The notes: generated from the sequence alone by a model not told the origin. 64,000 nucleotides of DNA from Styela clava (GCF_964204865.1 NC_135260.1:8866001-8930000); one strand, 5' to 3'; counted from the first letter of the stretch, positions 10,521-22,836 are shown. Made by a program: numbers and translations.

Positions 10521-13500
10521 ATGGAATCAAATCTAATATGCATAGAAGATTATGAAAGAATAGCAAAGAAGAGAATATCTCCTTATTACTGGGGATTCTA
10601 CTCTGGCGGAGCAGTGGGGGAACATACTATAAAAGAAAATTGTGACGCATATAAGAGGTAGGTCACCTTACTTATATATAAATTTTATTTGACTATACAA
10701 TTGCATTTTTTGAATTCACAATTTTGATAAGACGATGATACTACCTGGACCTGGTACCATCACAGCCATCTTTCATTGATTTTCAGGTGGAGATTTCGAC
10801 CGAAGCTTTTAAGAAACGTTTCAAAAGTGGACTGTTCCACCACAGTTTTGAATTTACGGATTCCCTTTCCGATTTGTGTTGGTCCGACAGCAAATCATGC
10901 TTTTGCATATCAAGAAGGCGAAGTGGCGACAGCAAAAGGTGATGATTAGAGAAGGCTTTTTTCCACAAATCGATTTCAATTTCTAAATACGTTTACTTCC
11001 ACTCAATTACAAATTTGTCTTGAGTATGATGTAACAGGCATTTCGTCTAAAAAATTTCTGTGTTATTGCGCTTGTTCGCCGATCTTTTCAGTGAACTCGA
11101 TTCGTACCCGTCACCCTGCATGGCGTACGTGTCCATATATTTGAACATCCGTTTTTTTATGATTCAATCGTATAGTAGTACTTCATACTTTCGTCCAAGT
11201 TCACAATGTTTGCTGCCGCGATAAATACAATTATTAGTTTGTCACAGAAGTTACATTTGATCGTTTAGCTGCAGCGTCCCTGGGCACTGGAATGACATTG
11301 AGTTTATTCAGCAACCGTAGTATGGAAGAAGTTGCAATGGAGGCTCCGGATGGAATCCGGTGGTGTCATATTCAAGTTATTCCGGTTTGATAAAATTAGT
11401 TGATTTTTAATGACGTGTTAGTTGTCTATAATGTAAAATATAGAAGAAACTATAGAAGCCGACCTTTGAACACTCTGAAATTGCAATCGCGTCATTTTAT
11501 ATGACGTCATAATCAACCATTTAGTCCCGCAAAAGGTACAATTTTGCTGCAAATTACGAAGACGACTTTGTTCAAAAGTAATGGCGACCGTTTTTTATTT
11601 CAAGCTTATAATTGATCTATTAACGTCATATGCCAGAGACCGTTCTCAGATCGAACAGTTCGCCGTATCAATATACCCATGTTTTGGAATCATAGCTAAG
11701 TTTGAAATATAATTCGTCTGTATTTGAGAACGTCGATATGCGGGAAAAAAAAATCCAAAAGTTTGACCTTTTTTTAGTATAACCTAGTTAAAACGGGCCA
11801 GTTGTGATTAGTTTATTTAATATTTACATTATAATCTAAACATATCAAGTGGTGATTTTTTCAGGATCGCGCAGTGATGGGCGATGTTATAACACGAGCG
11901 GAAGAGAACGGATTTCGGGGATTTATTGTAACAATTGACCAACCAGTATTTGGAAAACGATGCAACAAAACGGACGATGGAGAGACATATGATTTCATAT
12001 TTGACCTGGAGTAATCATTGTTACTTATCTCTCAACTCTTCTTTACACTACTTTTCACACTTTCCAATGCTTATATTGCATCATATTATCTATTTTTTGA
12101 AAAAACAGGCAAAAGAATATCTCCACATCAATCAAAAAGTGGAAACCCAACGCGCAGATGGAAGATATTGTAGCAACTTGTTACAGTTATTTGGATGGAA
12201 CGGAAACTTGGGAAAATATTGATTGGCTGAAACAAAGAACAAACCTCCCGATTGTTGTTAAAGGAATATTAACAGGTCACTTCCAAAAGAATGCCAAATA
12301 AATATTTATCGTGTATGAGTGAGATGAAGTATCCATTAGATTGGTCGTTATTGTATCGTATTTTAACCAAAGGCTTTTGTTGGCTTTTCGATATCATAAC
12401 TTATATTTGGTCAAAATCAATTCAACCTAAGCTTTTTGACGCTCAACAATTTTTATATTATAAATGAGAAAATTTGACACTGTTTGCACAAACACAATTT
12501 TGTTCAATTTTATCATATCTAGAGGAAATGGCTTTAGAAGCAATTGAACATAAAGTTGATGGCATATTGGTATCAAATCACGGTGGAAGACAACTTGATG
12601 GAACGTTTGCCACGGTTTGTTGAATATGATGTGAATTTAAACTGACATGTATATGAATTACTTTACATACGTATAACAAAATTAGAATGTCTGTAAGTTG
12701 TTAATTCAATTACTTTGCGGCAATAACAATTTACCACGAATCTTAGTTAAATAAATATTATACTACTGTTGTACAATAATATCAACCGAATACGAAACCA
12801 CCTTTTTGAAACATTACAGCAAAACCGGACTTCGATCAATCATTCTCATAAAATAGTCTATGACAGTGGTTCCCAAACTTTTTAGAGTTGGGACCCACTA
12901 TTTATTACCACAGCTTATGGCGACCCACTGAACTTTTTATGACATAACACAGAACACAGCAATGGCTAATCATCGCAAAACTACCGTGTTTTTTCGAAAA
13001 TAAGACTTGGCCTGAAAATAAGACCTAATTTGAATTTTCAAAAATGATTTTAATTAAACCTTACCCTAAAATAAATTTAAAATGTGTGGGAGAGGGAAGG
13101 TTCAATGACCTGAGATAAGGTGAAGATCACACCATTATTCAAGATTGTGTGATGTCACAATCACAATTATGATATTTGTCACTTGGTTTTTGTATAAGAA
13201 ATACAAATAAAAACAATGGATGTCGGTTTTTATATAATGTTCATTAAAAAATCTCGTGATTTTCTACAATGTAAGTTTATTATTGATAAATGATGAACGA
13301 TTCACCAGTGGGTCGCGACCCACATTCCGTTGAAAGTAAGCAGATCAACTTTATGTGACTATGTGACAACCAGGTGTGATTAATGAAAATGACTGTGCCG
13401 GCATAAATATGGGCCGGTTTGCAATTTTTCTATCCATATTATGGTATCTCATGCTCATATAATCCTCTTCTTTTTTCTCAAAGTTTAGATCGACTCTTTA

Positions 13501-14347
13501 CCAGAAGTAGTAAAAGCTGTGAATGGTAGATGTGATGTTTACTTTGACGGAGGAATTCGTAAAGGAACTGACATCGCGAAAGCACTTGCTCTTGTGGCTA
13601 AAGCCGTTTTCATCGGAAGGCCAATACTTTGGGGTCTTGCTTGCGATGTATGAATGTCTGTATATTTGATTTTAACGTGCAATATAGGTATAACTTCCAC
13701 ACGGTCAAATGCACTGGCAATCTGTACAATACTGCTCATGATTTTTGAGTAGAACTGCCCAGTATGAATGATTGTGCTGGGCGACATGCATGTCGTAGCT
13801 TCTATAAAGCAGTGCTACTCAAAATGGGATTGTTTTTCAACTATATTGCTGCTCGCGTACTACACGCATTTGACACGACATTTTAAAAGTTATTCTGAAA
13901 AGCATCTTGGCCATATCATTAGAAGTAAATGATTCAATCCAAAACCAAAACGATTCTGGTTCCATAACTTTAAGGAAAACGTTTTTGTTTATTGTCCTGT
14001 TAAAACGATTTGATTCTGATTTATTCATTTTCTTCATATAACAAACCTGATAGCAAATTACTATTTGTATAATATTTCACTAATTTGTTAATTTGCAAAG
14101 AAATATTCAACAGGGTGAAGCGGGAGTCAAAAAAGTTCTTGAAATTTTAAAGGATGAACTTGTTACAACCATGCAGCTGTTAGGTGAGATTTTAGAATCC
14201 TCGACAAAAAAATCTGTTGGCGTGATTATGTAGATTTTTCATATCTTATAATATGGTTTCAATTTTCCAGGTGTAACATCGATCAAGGAATTGCAATCAA
14301 CGCCTAATTTGGTTGTTCACGAGTCACGTGTTTTTGCAAAGTTATGA
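10521..14347 (+). CDS. HAO1: Peroxisomal 2-hydroxyacid oxidase (glycolate oxidase family)
   Basis: Nine exons: 10521-10657, 10787-10938, 11269-11384, 11865-12010, 12109-12275, 12523-12614, 13489-13647, 14114-14183 and 14271-14347. All introns are GT-AG and the protein has 371 residues, close to vertebrate HAO1. It is an FMN-dependent TIM-barrel enzyme oxidising short 2-hydroxy acids to 2-oxo acids. Recognisable parts are [34 protein letters not shown] (FMN lysine), [10 protein letters not shown] (catalytic His and Arg), [11 protein letters not shown] and GRPILWGL. It ends AKL, a PTS1-type peroxisomal signal. By my alignment from memory, the two substrate-binding tyrosines of glycolate oxidase are replaced (GFYSGG and HIQVIPDR), so substrate range may differ. 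HAO1 versus HAO2 is not resolved. Confidence 0.92.
12864..13331. mobile_element. Degenerate hAT-like repeat in oxidase intron 6
   Basis: The left edge reads CAGTGGTTCCCAAACTTTTT, a typical hAT-type terminus. The right part holds the palindromic CCAGTGGGTCGCGACCCAC typical of such elements. The exact right end and a target duplication are not visible. Confidence 0.45.
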
Positions 14348-14688
14348 AGAAAACAGAAGTTGTGCTATATTATATAGACTAGGGATTAGGTATAGTGTCA
14401 ATAGCTTGAATCATGAGCCTGTCTACTCGATTGATCGACCAAACTATTTTGCTCGTATTCATGGGGCACCTGATATCACGCGAAAATAGGTGAAAACACC
14501 AAAGCCTTGGTAGCTTTAGGTTGAATAACATGTTACGCCTTGATGCATCACTTTCAACTTATGTATATACAGTAGAGGTTGTTTGCATGTTAGCGTTGCA
14601 GTCACGGTTAGTATGTTAATGGGGTAAAATGATTTTTATTAAAAATTTGACTACAAATGAAAGTATACCATTTTAATATATTTTCTGA

Positions 14689-16963
14689 TTATATTTTTTC
14701 ACACAAATACTCTAATATGTCCACCGTACATCTACCGTCATTCAGGTACAGCCTGTTATCTTTTCTAAATAGCAGGGCGCAATCTTCAACTCCTTTGTGA
14801 TTATTTGGTTCTCCAGAAGACCACAAGGAATGATCAACAGTTGAGTCATCGACATCATCGGACCAAATAAATCTTCCTTCTTGTGTAACGTCATCCAGTC
14901 CAATCCAGCAATATGAAATTGAAGCCAATATTCCATTTTGTAGTTTCCTGAACAATCATGTCGTAAAATTATTGCCAGTATAGACAGACAAGATGCATCT
15001 CGTGAATAAATTCGACATTGACATTGCCGTTAATAATCAGACAGACAAGATGCATCTCGTGAATAAAATCGACATTGACATTGCCGTTATTGCATTTTTA
15101 CACCATTATCGAAAAGTTCTTCACCTGGCGGTCTCTTCGGTAATGATTTGAAAACGCTCAGGTCTAATTGAAACATCGTCTCTGAATGGGACTCAAAATA
15201 TAAATTGTAAATCGCTTCATAAACCTGTACTTTCATATAACTAAATGCAAAAGAAAATTTTTATAAGTATTTACTCACTGCCGGACAGTTGCGTCCCTTA
15301 TCCCCGCCGAAGCAAGTCTAGCATTGAATGATTGGCAGCTTTCTTTTGCATCTGGATAACTCATTGTTTCATCGAAAAGTCGATACCAGAAACCGTTGCT
15401 AGCTTTAGTCCAACCTTGTGCCTTCAAACTGAAGTCTTTCAAATCTGAGATATTTCAGGAGATTCCAATTATTGATTGTCACAATATACGCCTTTTTGTT
15501 GTATTGGGACAAGCAGAGTAGATAGTTTGAACTAATGATGATAAATATGTGTGGCATTAAATGACCTTGTATATGATACAAGTTTTAATGAATTATATAA
15601 AACTTGGAACATTGTTGGGAGTACTCATAGTCCGAGCACTAATGTAAAACTGCTATTCGAACGAAAAATGATGTGCTCGACAACTAGTTCAGCCTTAATT
15701 GTGCTTCTGCAATATATTATGCATTTTTGCTTTGTTACACGGGAATATATATATATTTTTCATGAAAGCAACATTTTTCGTTTTGATGTTAAAAATTCCT
15801 TCAACGTTAGGTCACAGATGCTCATTCGGAAAAAAATATAAAAGGCTGTCAAGATTAAGTACATCATTAAACGGAAAACTTAAAAAAATAAACAAACAAA
15901 AATCAATTTTAAAAGCCACATTTAAACTTCCAATGCTGGTTATTTTGCGTTGAAACAAAAACAACTATTTACAGTTTCATCATACAGGATCCGTTATTTC
16001 AAATTGTGTTGATTTTTTTAATTCACGCACACATCTTCATGTAACATTCAGCACAATCATTTTAAGAATTAGCATGAATTTTGCTGATTTTGCGTTGGAT
16101 GTATTTAGTCATCTGTCTTTCGTGTTTATATCTGCAGCAATGATCATTTGTGTGTTATCAAGTTTCACGATATCGAGCTGACGGGCTTAATGTATTTTAC
16201 TAAAGTAATATTATTCGGAAACGGAGTGTTCATTCGGATCCTTTTGCTAAATTCTTTGTTATCGTTTTTATGAAAAAAATAGATACTAACATTTTTATTA
16301 CTAAAAGTTGGTTGAAGTTATTGGGAAGGTATTAGCTTTTCCCTCTTGCTTCCCAATAATTATTTAAAACAAGGGGATGCTTCAATTAAAGTGAGCACCT
16401 TTTTATTTGGTCACACTTGTCCTTATCCTCCTCGGTGGCAGCAAAGTCGAGTTGGATTACTTTTGAGGCCCCACCGTGGTAAGGCACCAATGCATGGTAT
16501 ATATTCTTATTGGTCTCTTGTTTATATAACAGAAATAATACATTTCATCATACTCTAGTTTTCTTTAATAGCGTTACATTCTTAGTATTGATTTACCAGT
16601 TTTATGTTTTTAAGATTAGACTCATCTTATATATTCTGTTTGATTCCTCTTACCAGATAATTCTGTTTGCAGCGAGTCTATTTTTCTTGACACAATATCA
16701 AATTCAGAGCAGTGACAAGGAAGACCTGATTCTCCTGTAGGCCCTGGTAAACCAGGAAGTCCACGATCTCCCTTTTGGCCAATTCTACCGGCTTTTCCTG
16801 GAGGGCCGACAGCCCTTGTAGGGAATTCAAGATTTTGATTTGCTCCGTCCTCGTTTTGATCGCACGAAAGACGACAAGATCCAAGCTCTATACTTGCGAA
16901 CCCCGGAGAAAAACATAATGAACCACAAACTAAGGAGAAAGCAAGTGTAGCTCTTACAGCCAT
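14689..16963 (-). CDS. Collagenous C-type lectin A
   Basis: Exons 16963-16654, 15444-15279 and 14947-14689 encode 244 residues, in frame with GT-AG introns. Order: signal peptide (MAVRATLAFSLVCG), Cys head (SCRLSC), ten Gly-X-Y triplets from GPPGKA to GESGLP, a CHC pair, a neck helix, then a C-type lectin domain. CRD landmarks are FWYRLFDE, CWIGLDDVTQEGRFIWSDD, GEPNNHKGVEDC, LNDGRC and YLCEKI; EPN and ND indicate a mannose-type Ca2+ site. The final exon is terminated by TAA-type stop after EKI, giving almost no C-terminal tail. It is the most HAO-proximal of the minus-strand paralogues and convergent with the oxidase (342 bp apart). Likely a secreted innate recognition molecule (family inference). 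Confidence 0.9.
14982..15095. repeat. 57-bp direct tandem duplication in lectin A intron 2
   Basis: Two head-to-tail copies of a 57-bp unit starting AGACAGACAAGATGCATCTC at 14982 and 15039. The corresponding introns of lectins B and C have a single copy, so this is a recent local slip in A. Confidence 0.75.
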
Positions 16964-17880
16964 TTGGTTTTAGATTACTTTTATAATATAATGTTTGCCA
17001 TAAAACTCTAAAACGAATACATGCATAATTCGATTAATATTCAGCAACATGTCGCAAGAGATATAATTCAGAAAGAGTCATAATTCTAACAATACCCAAT
17101 CAATCAACCAATCGACAGTCAAAATTTTTTTTATTTTTCAATATTCTGCACTGTTCTCACTTCAGTATGTAAACCAGGATAGCCGAGTAAATACTGTCGC
17201 CTTTTGTCGGGTTAGTTTCATAAAACGTCTCAGAGTTGGGAGTCGGAATCACAATTTCGACAAAGACACACCTGTGATTCAGCTTGATAAATAAAAATTA
17301 AACGCACGATAAGCGCGTGTCTCTTATCTGCTTTTGTATAATATAACTTATATCAATATATTGACTGATTTGCTTCATGTCGTTCGGTTAATGTTTAACT
17401 ATACTTCCTCGTTGGTATTGGTAATTCGTCACCACAAAACTCGAATATTTGTCTTTCAAGTCGAGCGCAAAGGTAAATGACCTTTCTATCTTCCAGATTC
17501 CCAAAACAAGCTTCGTTTGACCACTGCGTCAAGGATGAGCAAAATGTTGTACGGCGGTAAATAAGGGACATTCAATTTTGAAATATCAATCATTTAATTA
17601 TAATATCATATAAATTTTATGTACCACTAATGGTTTATTTCTCGGTAATTGGGCCATTTCTGGGTCCATGAAGTTCTATGAATTCAACTTACTATCCAAT
17701 ATAGTTGGGGATCATCGTATCTTAGTTGTAGCTAAACTTTAGTATTTGACTCAATTCAAATTTTTAATTAGACGCCCTAATCGCATTTTTATACATCCTT
17801 AAAAGGTCAATATGACGTCATAATGTAATCGGTATACCCTCATTGTAAAAGAGGGGCCACACAAATGGCATAGCATAAGG
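16964..17880. repeat. Duplicated lectin upstream block, copy A
   Basis: Sequence directly upstream of lectin A that recurs, with about the same order, upstream of fragment E (18970-19328 continuing at 22263-22836) and of lectin B (26183-27154). Shared landmarks are ATAGCCGAGT...GTCGCCTTTTGTC, GAGTTGGGAGTCGGAATC, CACACCTGTGATTCAGCTT and CTTCCTCGTTGGTATTGGTA. It marks the extent of the tandem duplication unit. No conserved ORF is present. Confidence 0.75.
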
Positions 17881-18945
17881 CAGGGATGGCGAACATTTTT
17901 TAATGAAACATATATATATATATTTTTATTATGGAAAAGAAGAAAGTGGTTCATAGATATATGAGATACTTGACAATACAGTAATGAGAAACTCGCTGTT
18001 GCATCGTTTCCGCAATTCACTTAATCCTTGGTTGGTGTTGTGTAGTTTTTCAGCTTTACATATCGTCACGCTAATAACCGAATTGCGTAAGTCATTTTTG
18101 GCGATTTTGAGTTTTTTGTAAAATAGGTATTTATATAATGCTGCGCACTTGTCTGTTAACTCGGATTTTATTTTAAGAATTCCGAAACCCATAAAAATGG
18201 AGATTTAGTATGACATCCACATTTGTGCAATTGTTTCGTCCTAATGAATTATCATTGTTACCGCAGGACTGTTGTGACGTTACAAGGGCAAAATAACCTC
18301 GGCTAAGTGTTTTCGAGTTTTTTCATCCCGGATTTTAGCTTAGCGCTTATTAATTTGAATTTATACTACAGTATAGGAAGACGTGCACTTGTGATATTCA
18401 CTGTCCGAGTCCAATTCACCTTGGTTGGCTTTTATATTGGATGCATTGCTGTTTTATTCTTTATATTTAATCTTATTTCGGTGGGTGTGCAGAACGTGTT
18501 ATATTGATAAAATATATATTTTTAAACGTAAAAAATATTGTAATTAAAACTGATTAGCTATTTTTGGAATCGGACATTGTAGATACTGAGAATTACATTC
18601 GTTTTTGAAAGGTTTAGTTTTCAGGACTGGTGCATATAGTAAAGTTGCAAAATTGCGTATGTCCCCAAGTCATAGACACATTTCTGCCTAAGTCACAGTG
18701 CGCTATTATGACGTCACTTAACTGCGTCATACAAATTAACTTAAATCCGGCTACGATCAAAAAATTAAACCAAGACACATTATTACTGCAAAGTATGAGC
18801 TCGTTCCAATTACACTAAAAACGTTCTGCTGCCCTATTTGATTCATGTATTTCTGAAAGAGAACAGCTGTAACAAGACAAATTGCGAGAAATGAACAATT
18901 TAATTTTATTGTTATGATATAAACATTGTTACAAACAATGAAGAG
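17881..18945. mobile_element. hAT-like MITE (CAGGGATGGCGAAC family), copy 1, interrupted
   Basis: Starts CAGGGATGGCGAAC, a hAT-type terminus. The element is split near 18060 by a second repeat, resumes at about 18785 (AAAGTATGAGCTCGTTCCAA) and breaks off at about 18945, where it joins the lectin E fragment. Intact copies lie at 22837-23575 and 27155-27744. Confidence 0.65.
18060..18784. mobile_element. MITE with ATATCGTCACG termini, right end lost
   Basis: The left end ATATCGTCACGCTAATAACC and the internal GGACTGGTGCATATAGTAAAGTTGC match the complete element at 46566-47036. The right inverted terminus is missing and about 400 bp of the interior differs. Inserted inside the CAGGGATGG MITE. 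Confidence 0.65.
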
Positions 18946-18969
18946 AGCAAGTGTAGCTTTTATAGCCAT
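18918..18969 (-). pseudogene. Orphan lectin signal-peptide fragment (lectin E)
   Basis: Only the first exon's start survives: MAIKATLALFIVCNN matches the signal peptides of lectins A-C, and the DNA upstream (18970 onward) matches their promoters. Downstream of residue 15 the sequence switches abruptly into MITE DNA (reading through ATAAACATTGTTACAA). No collagen, neck or CRD exon follows. It is a remnant of a fifth paralogue deleted by a recombination joining MITE and gene. Confidence 0.75.
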
Positions 18970-19328
18970 TGGATTTTAGATTATCTTTATTATTTATTGT
19001 TTGTCATAAAACTCTAAAACAAATACATGCATAGTTCAAATATTATTCAGCAACATGGCTCAGAAAATATAATGCAGAGAAAGTAATGATTCTGATACAA
19101 CCCAGAACCAATCGACAGTCGAAATTTTATTTATTTTTTAATATTCTGCATTGTTCTCGCTTTAGTATGTAATCCAGGATAGCCGAGTCAAATACTGTCG
19201 CCTTTTGTCGGGTTAGTTTTATAAAACGTCTCAGAGTTGGGAGTCGGAATCACAATTTCGACAAAGACACACCTGTGATTCAGCTTGATAAATAAAAATT
19301 AACGCACGATGAGTGCGTGTCTCTTGTC

Positions 19329-22262
19329 CAGTGGCGGCGCGTGGTCATTTTGACAACCGGGGCAAGCTACTGCCGGACCAAGTCACCCCCATCTACGGGG
19401 ACAGGATGAGCGCTGTAAGTTCTCCCATCATTTTATGAGTATAAAACCCATTCCATCGGTAACAACCAATCGGCAAAAGCGACAATTTTTAACGATAGGA
19501 AAGTGTCTTTAAAACCGGTCCAAGTCAAGGGATTAATAAATATAGACATAGTTTATTTTGAAACCTCTTTCAAAAGGAAAGGCAATATTTACCCAGATAA
19601 ATACAATGACATATTAACAGAAGCTTCGGGAAAGCAGACAAAACCTAAAATAAGGTTTAAAACGTTACTATGAAGAAAGGAAAAGTAATGCAAAGGTAAG
19701 GACATGCGTCGCTCACTCATAGATATATATGCTGCTAGACTTCTACTGCTTGAACATATATGCAAACGCGCCGCGGTTTCTTGGAAGCAAAATGCTCAAT
19801 AACGCGCTGATAAAAGTCATGCATCCCAGAAATAACGTCTCTGTGAATGGATAAAACAGCTAAGGAATTTAATCTATCTTGCTTCATTGTGTTTCTGAGA
19901 TACGTTTTAATACGCTTCAGCGTGCTGAATGTTCGCTCTGCGTCGGCGGAAGAAATAGGCGTCGTCAAAATGATGTCCAGAAATTTTGCAGACGCCGCAA
20001 AGGTAGTTACTAGAGTGTTATCTATGAGGAACCCATAGAGCGCGCAAGTTGATGTGATGTTCAAAAAAGTTTGATTGGTGTATATACATCGCAATTCATT
20101 TTCCAATTTACCCACTTTATCATGGGGTAAAATTTGGAGACAGTAGCCAACAAATGGATGGGAAATTGACGTGCAAATTTTGAAATTTTTGGGGTTCATC
20201 AAAGAGAACGCGGCAAGGTGTTCAGTGCGCAGACGCAGGCGTAAAGAAGCACTCCATGTGTCGTCGTATTTTATTGTTTCCCGGATACGAGATACAGCAT
20301 CGCAGAAGTCTGAAATACACGACTGCACAGACGCTCCATCCATTAGCCTTGACTGCAATGCGCCGTATAATACATCCACGTGATAGAATATCGTGGAGAA
20401 AAAAGCGAGAAAAAATAAAAAATCACCATCTTCTAGCAGACGCTGTAGACCTGCCGCCTCCCTCACAGACCGTTCGTCCCAAACCGGAGAGCTCTGAATG
20501 CCATTGAAACACTCAATGAGCTCAGACCTAATTTCGGACACGCCCTGCACCACGCGTGATTGGAAGTTCCAACGTGTTGGTGCACAAGCTGGGAGACGGC
20601 GGCTACATATCTGTCGAAAGAGGTCAGAGCGCTTCGGCGAAACGGAAAAAATGAAGAAAACCCCGAAACATTTGCAAAAAATATACGGACGAGAGGGGTA
20701 TCAAGACACATATTTTTAATAACGAGGTTAAATTGGTGTGCATAACAATGTAAAAAATGCGCATGAGAAAAATCTTCTTTTATATAAACTTGAACACCAT
20801 GTTTCGACCCACTCATGACTGCCGCGCCGTCATAAGTTTGAGCTATCAATTTTAGCTTCGCGTTGTAAGGCTGTATCACTTCTTTCAGTACAGCCGATAT
20901 CCCGCAAGCCGTGCGATCAACGATTGGTACAAAGCTGTGAAATCTCTCGGTAGGTTTACCATCTTTCACAAACCGAAAAATCACAGCCAGTTGGGAAACG
21001 CACGTGATGTCAGTTGTCTCGTCAGACTGAATCGAAAGGAACTGGCAATTCTCAATTTCCAGAGCCAAATGTTGGAAATAAATTTTATACATTGAGTCGA
21101 GCAAATCATTTTGGATATCCTTAGATGTTCCTTCCGAAACAGTTGCGGCATCAAGATGATCTCTCAATACTGTATCTAGGGATGCGGTGTATTCCACCAT
21201 ATCCGAAAATACCCCTCTATTAGAAGAGCCAGCCCGTTCATCGTGCCCACGGAGGGACAACTCGTGACAACCAATGAACTTTAAAACATCTATCAATCGA
21301 CCGAGAACATGGCGGTTTTTCTCGACGTTTTGGTTGTGCGGACGAATACAAACCGCGCCATCTTCATCCAACTGTGCTGCAATATTAACATTTCCGAATG
21401 TTCGGTATTTTACTGCACTGTCCAGATGCTCCATAGGAGATTGATGATCCCTGGCACGCTCGGAAAGATGTTTAAGATCTCTAAAACCAAATTTACACCA
21501 ACGTGAGTCACGGGCGGTAGCAAAAAGTAGGCAATAAAAACAAAAAAGTGCATTTTTGTCCTCGCTGTAACACAACCATTTGTGTTTTTTATACCAAGTT
21601 TCTGCGCAGAATGTACGCCGACGCTTTCCTCCGTCATGAGATTGTTCCAGTGAACAATTTTTTGGTCGATAAGGCCCAAGTCGTTGTACTTCTAAATTTT
21701 GTTCCAGCGGCAGCTGCGAAAACAGAGTGCGAAGGAGTGCATCAACCTTATTCATTATGAGGTCTAAGGCTAAGAAATGCGAAGCCGGAAAGAAGTGAGC
21801 AGCTCAAAAGGAATGTGAAAAATCGAAAGCAAATGGACTAAAGGTCTCTAACAGATTCAAATAGCGAAACAAGCGACAAAAACGAAGGCGAGGAAACTAT
21901 CAACTCTTCAAGCAACCAACGAACGAGATGGAATGCGTGAATATGTCAACACGTTGTTGTAAGAAACGTCGGCATTGTGTCGTCATAATTTCGGGGCTAG
22001 CCCCGATCGGCCCCGATGATTTAGTAAAAGAAACAGAAAACAAACGAGACAAACGCGGCGAGTGGAACATAAAAGAGAGAATACGATATACAATGAGCAA
22101 TCGGGGCAAGATCGGCGTCGCCCCGTCGACGTTCGGCGAAGGCTTTGCGAGCGAAAAATGAACCATGTCGGGAGAATATGGCTAGTGTAGACAGTCTGTG
22201 CAACCGATATTGAGGTATTTTTCGAATATTTTTTATTATACCGAAAAAACAACCGGGGCAAT
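19329..22262 (-). mobile_element. hAT transposon, ZMYM/TTF-finger type, right end deleted
   Basis: The left terminus CAGTGGCGGCGCGTGG starts right after CTCTTGTC of the lectin upstream block. The element carries a long minus-strand transposase (separate entry). At the right, lectin upstream sequence resumes at about 22275 with no matching inverted terminus and no CTCTTGTC duplication. About 20-25 bp of block sequence present in copies A and B (GCTTTTGTATAATATAACTT) is also missing. The right boundary is therefore approximate and the element is probably immobile. Confidence 0.75.
19735..21755 (-). pseudogene. hAT-family transposase with one frameshift
   Basis: Two overlapping open frames, 21755-20463 and 20553-19735, form one transposase. 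The N-terminal part has a TTF-type zinc-finger region (WLCYSEDKNALFCFYCLLF), then a DUF4371-like catalytic region (SDETTDITCVSQLAVIFRF, AQTYDGAAVMSG, HCYAHQFNLV). The C-terminal part has the hAT dimerisation motif (ISSADAERTFSTLKRIKTYL). The frame changes near 20650 in a run of six A/T bases, consistent with a one-base slip. No other stop is seen, so inactivation looks recent. This type resembles ZMYM-like domesticated proteins, but the flanking terminus and the break mark it as a transposon copy. Confidence 0.85.
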
Positions 22263-22836
22263 GGTCCTATTAACGCGTTATACCAATATACTGACTAATT
22301 TGCTTCATTGTCGTTCGGTTAATGTTTAACTATACTTCCTCGTTGGTATTGGTAACTCGTCACCACAAAACTCGAATATTTGTCTTTCAAGTCGGGCGCA
22401 AAGGTAGATGACCTTTCTATCTACCAGATTCACAAAACAAGCTTCATTTGACCTCTGCGTCAAGGATGAGCAAAATGTTGTACGGCGGTAAATAAGGGAC
22501 ATTCAATTTTAAAAAATCAATCATTTAATTATGATATCATATAAATTTTATGTACCACCGGTATGTTAGTCGTTGGTACCACTAATGGTTTATTTATCGG
22601 TAATTGGGCTATTTCTGGGTCCATGAAGTTCTATGAATTCAACTTACTATCCAATCTAGTTGGGGGATCATCGTATCTTAGTTGTAGCTGAAATTTAGTA
22701 TTTGACTCAATTCAAATTATTGATTAGACGCCATAATCGCATTTTTAGACAACCTTAAAAGGTCAATATGACGTCATAATGTAATCGATATACCCTCATT
22801 GTAAAAGAGGGGCCTCGCAATTGGCATAACGTAGGG
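22263..22836. repeat. Duplicated lectin upstream block, continuation of copy E
   Basis: Continues the block interrupted by the hAT transposon; it matches about 17370-17880 and 26575-27154. No gene is present. Confidence 0.7.

Noticed and set aside
15551-15841. Near-identical 96-codon open frames in lectins A (15551) and B (24544)
   Set aside because: They lie in intron 1 on the opposite strand; similarity reflects recent duplication, not coding constraint.
16980-16990. TATAAAAG-like sequence about 22 bp before the lectin A start codon
   Set aside because: Too close to the ATG to place a start site upstream of the coding region, and not conserved in lectin C.
17170-17290. tRNA-like A-box sequence (ATAGCCGAGT) in the lectin upstream blocks
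   Set aside because: No convincing B box or cloverleaf; treated as part of the duplicated block.
20171-20745. Several plus-strand open frames at 20-22 kb
   Set aside because: Antisense shadows of the hAT transposase.
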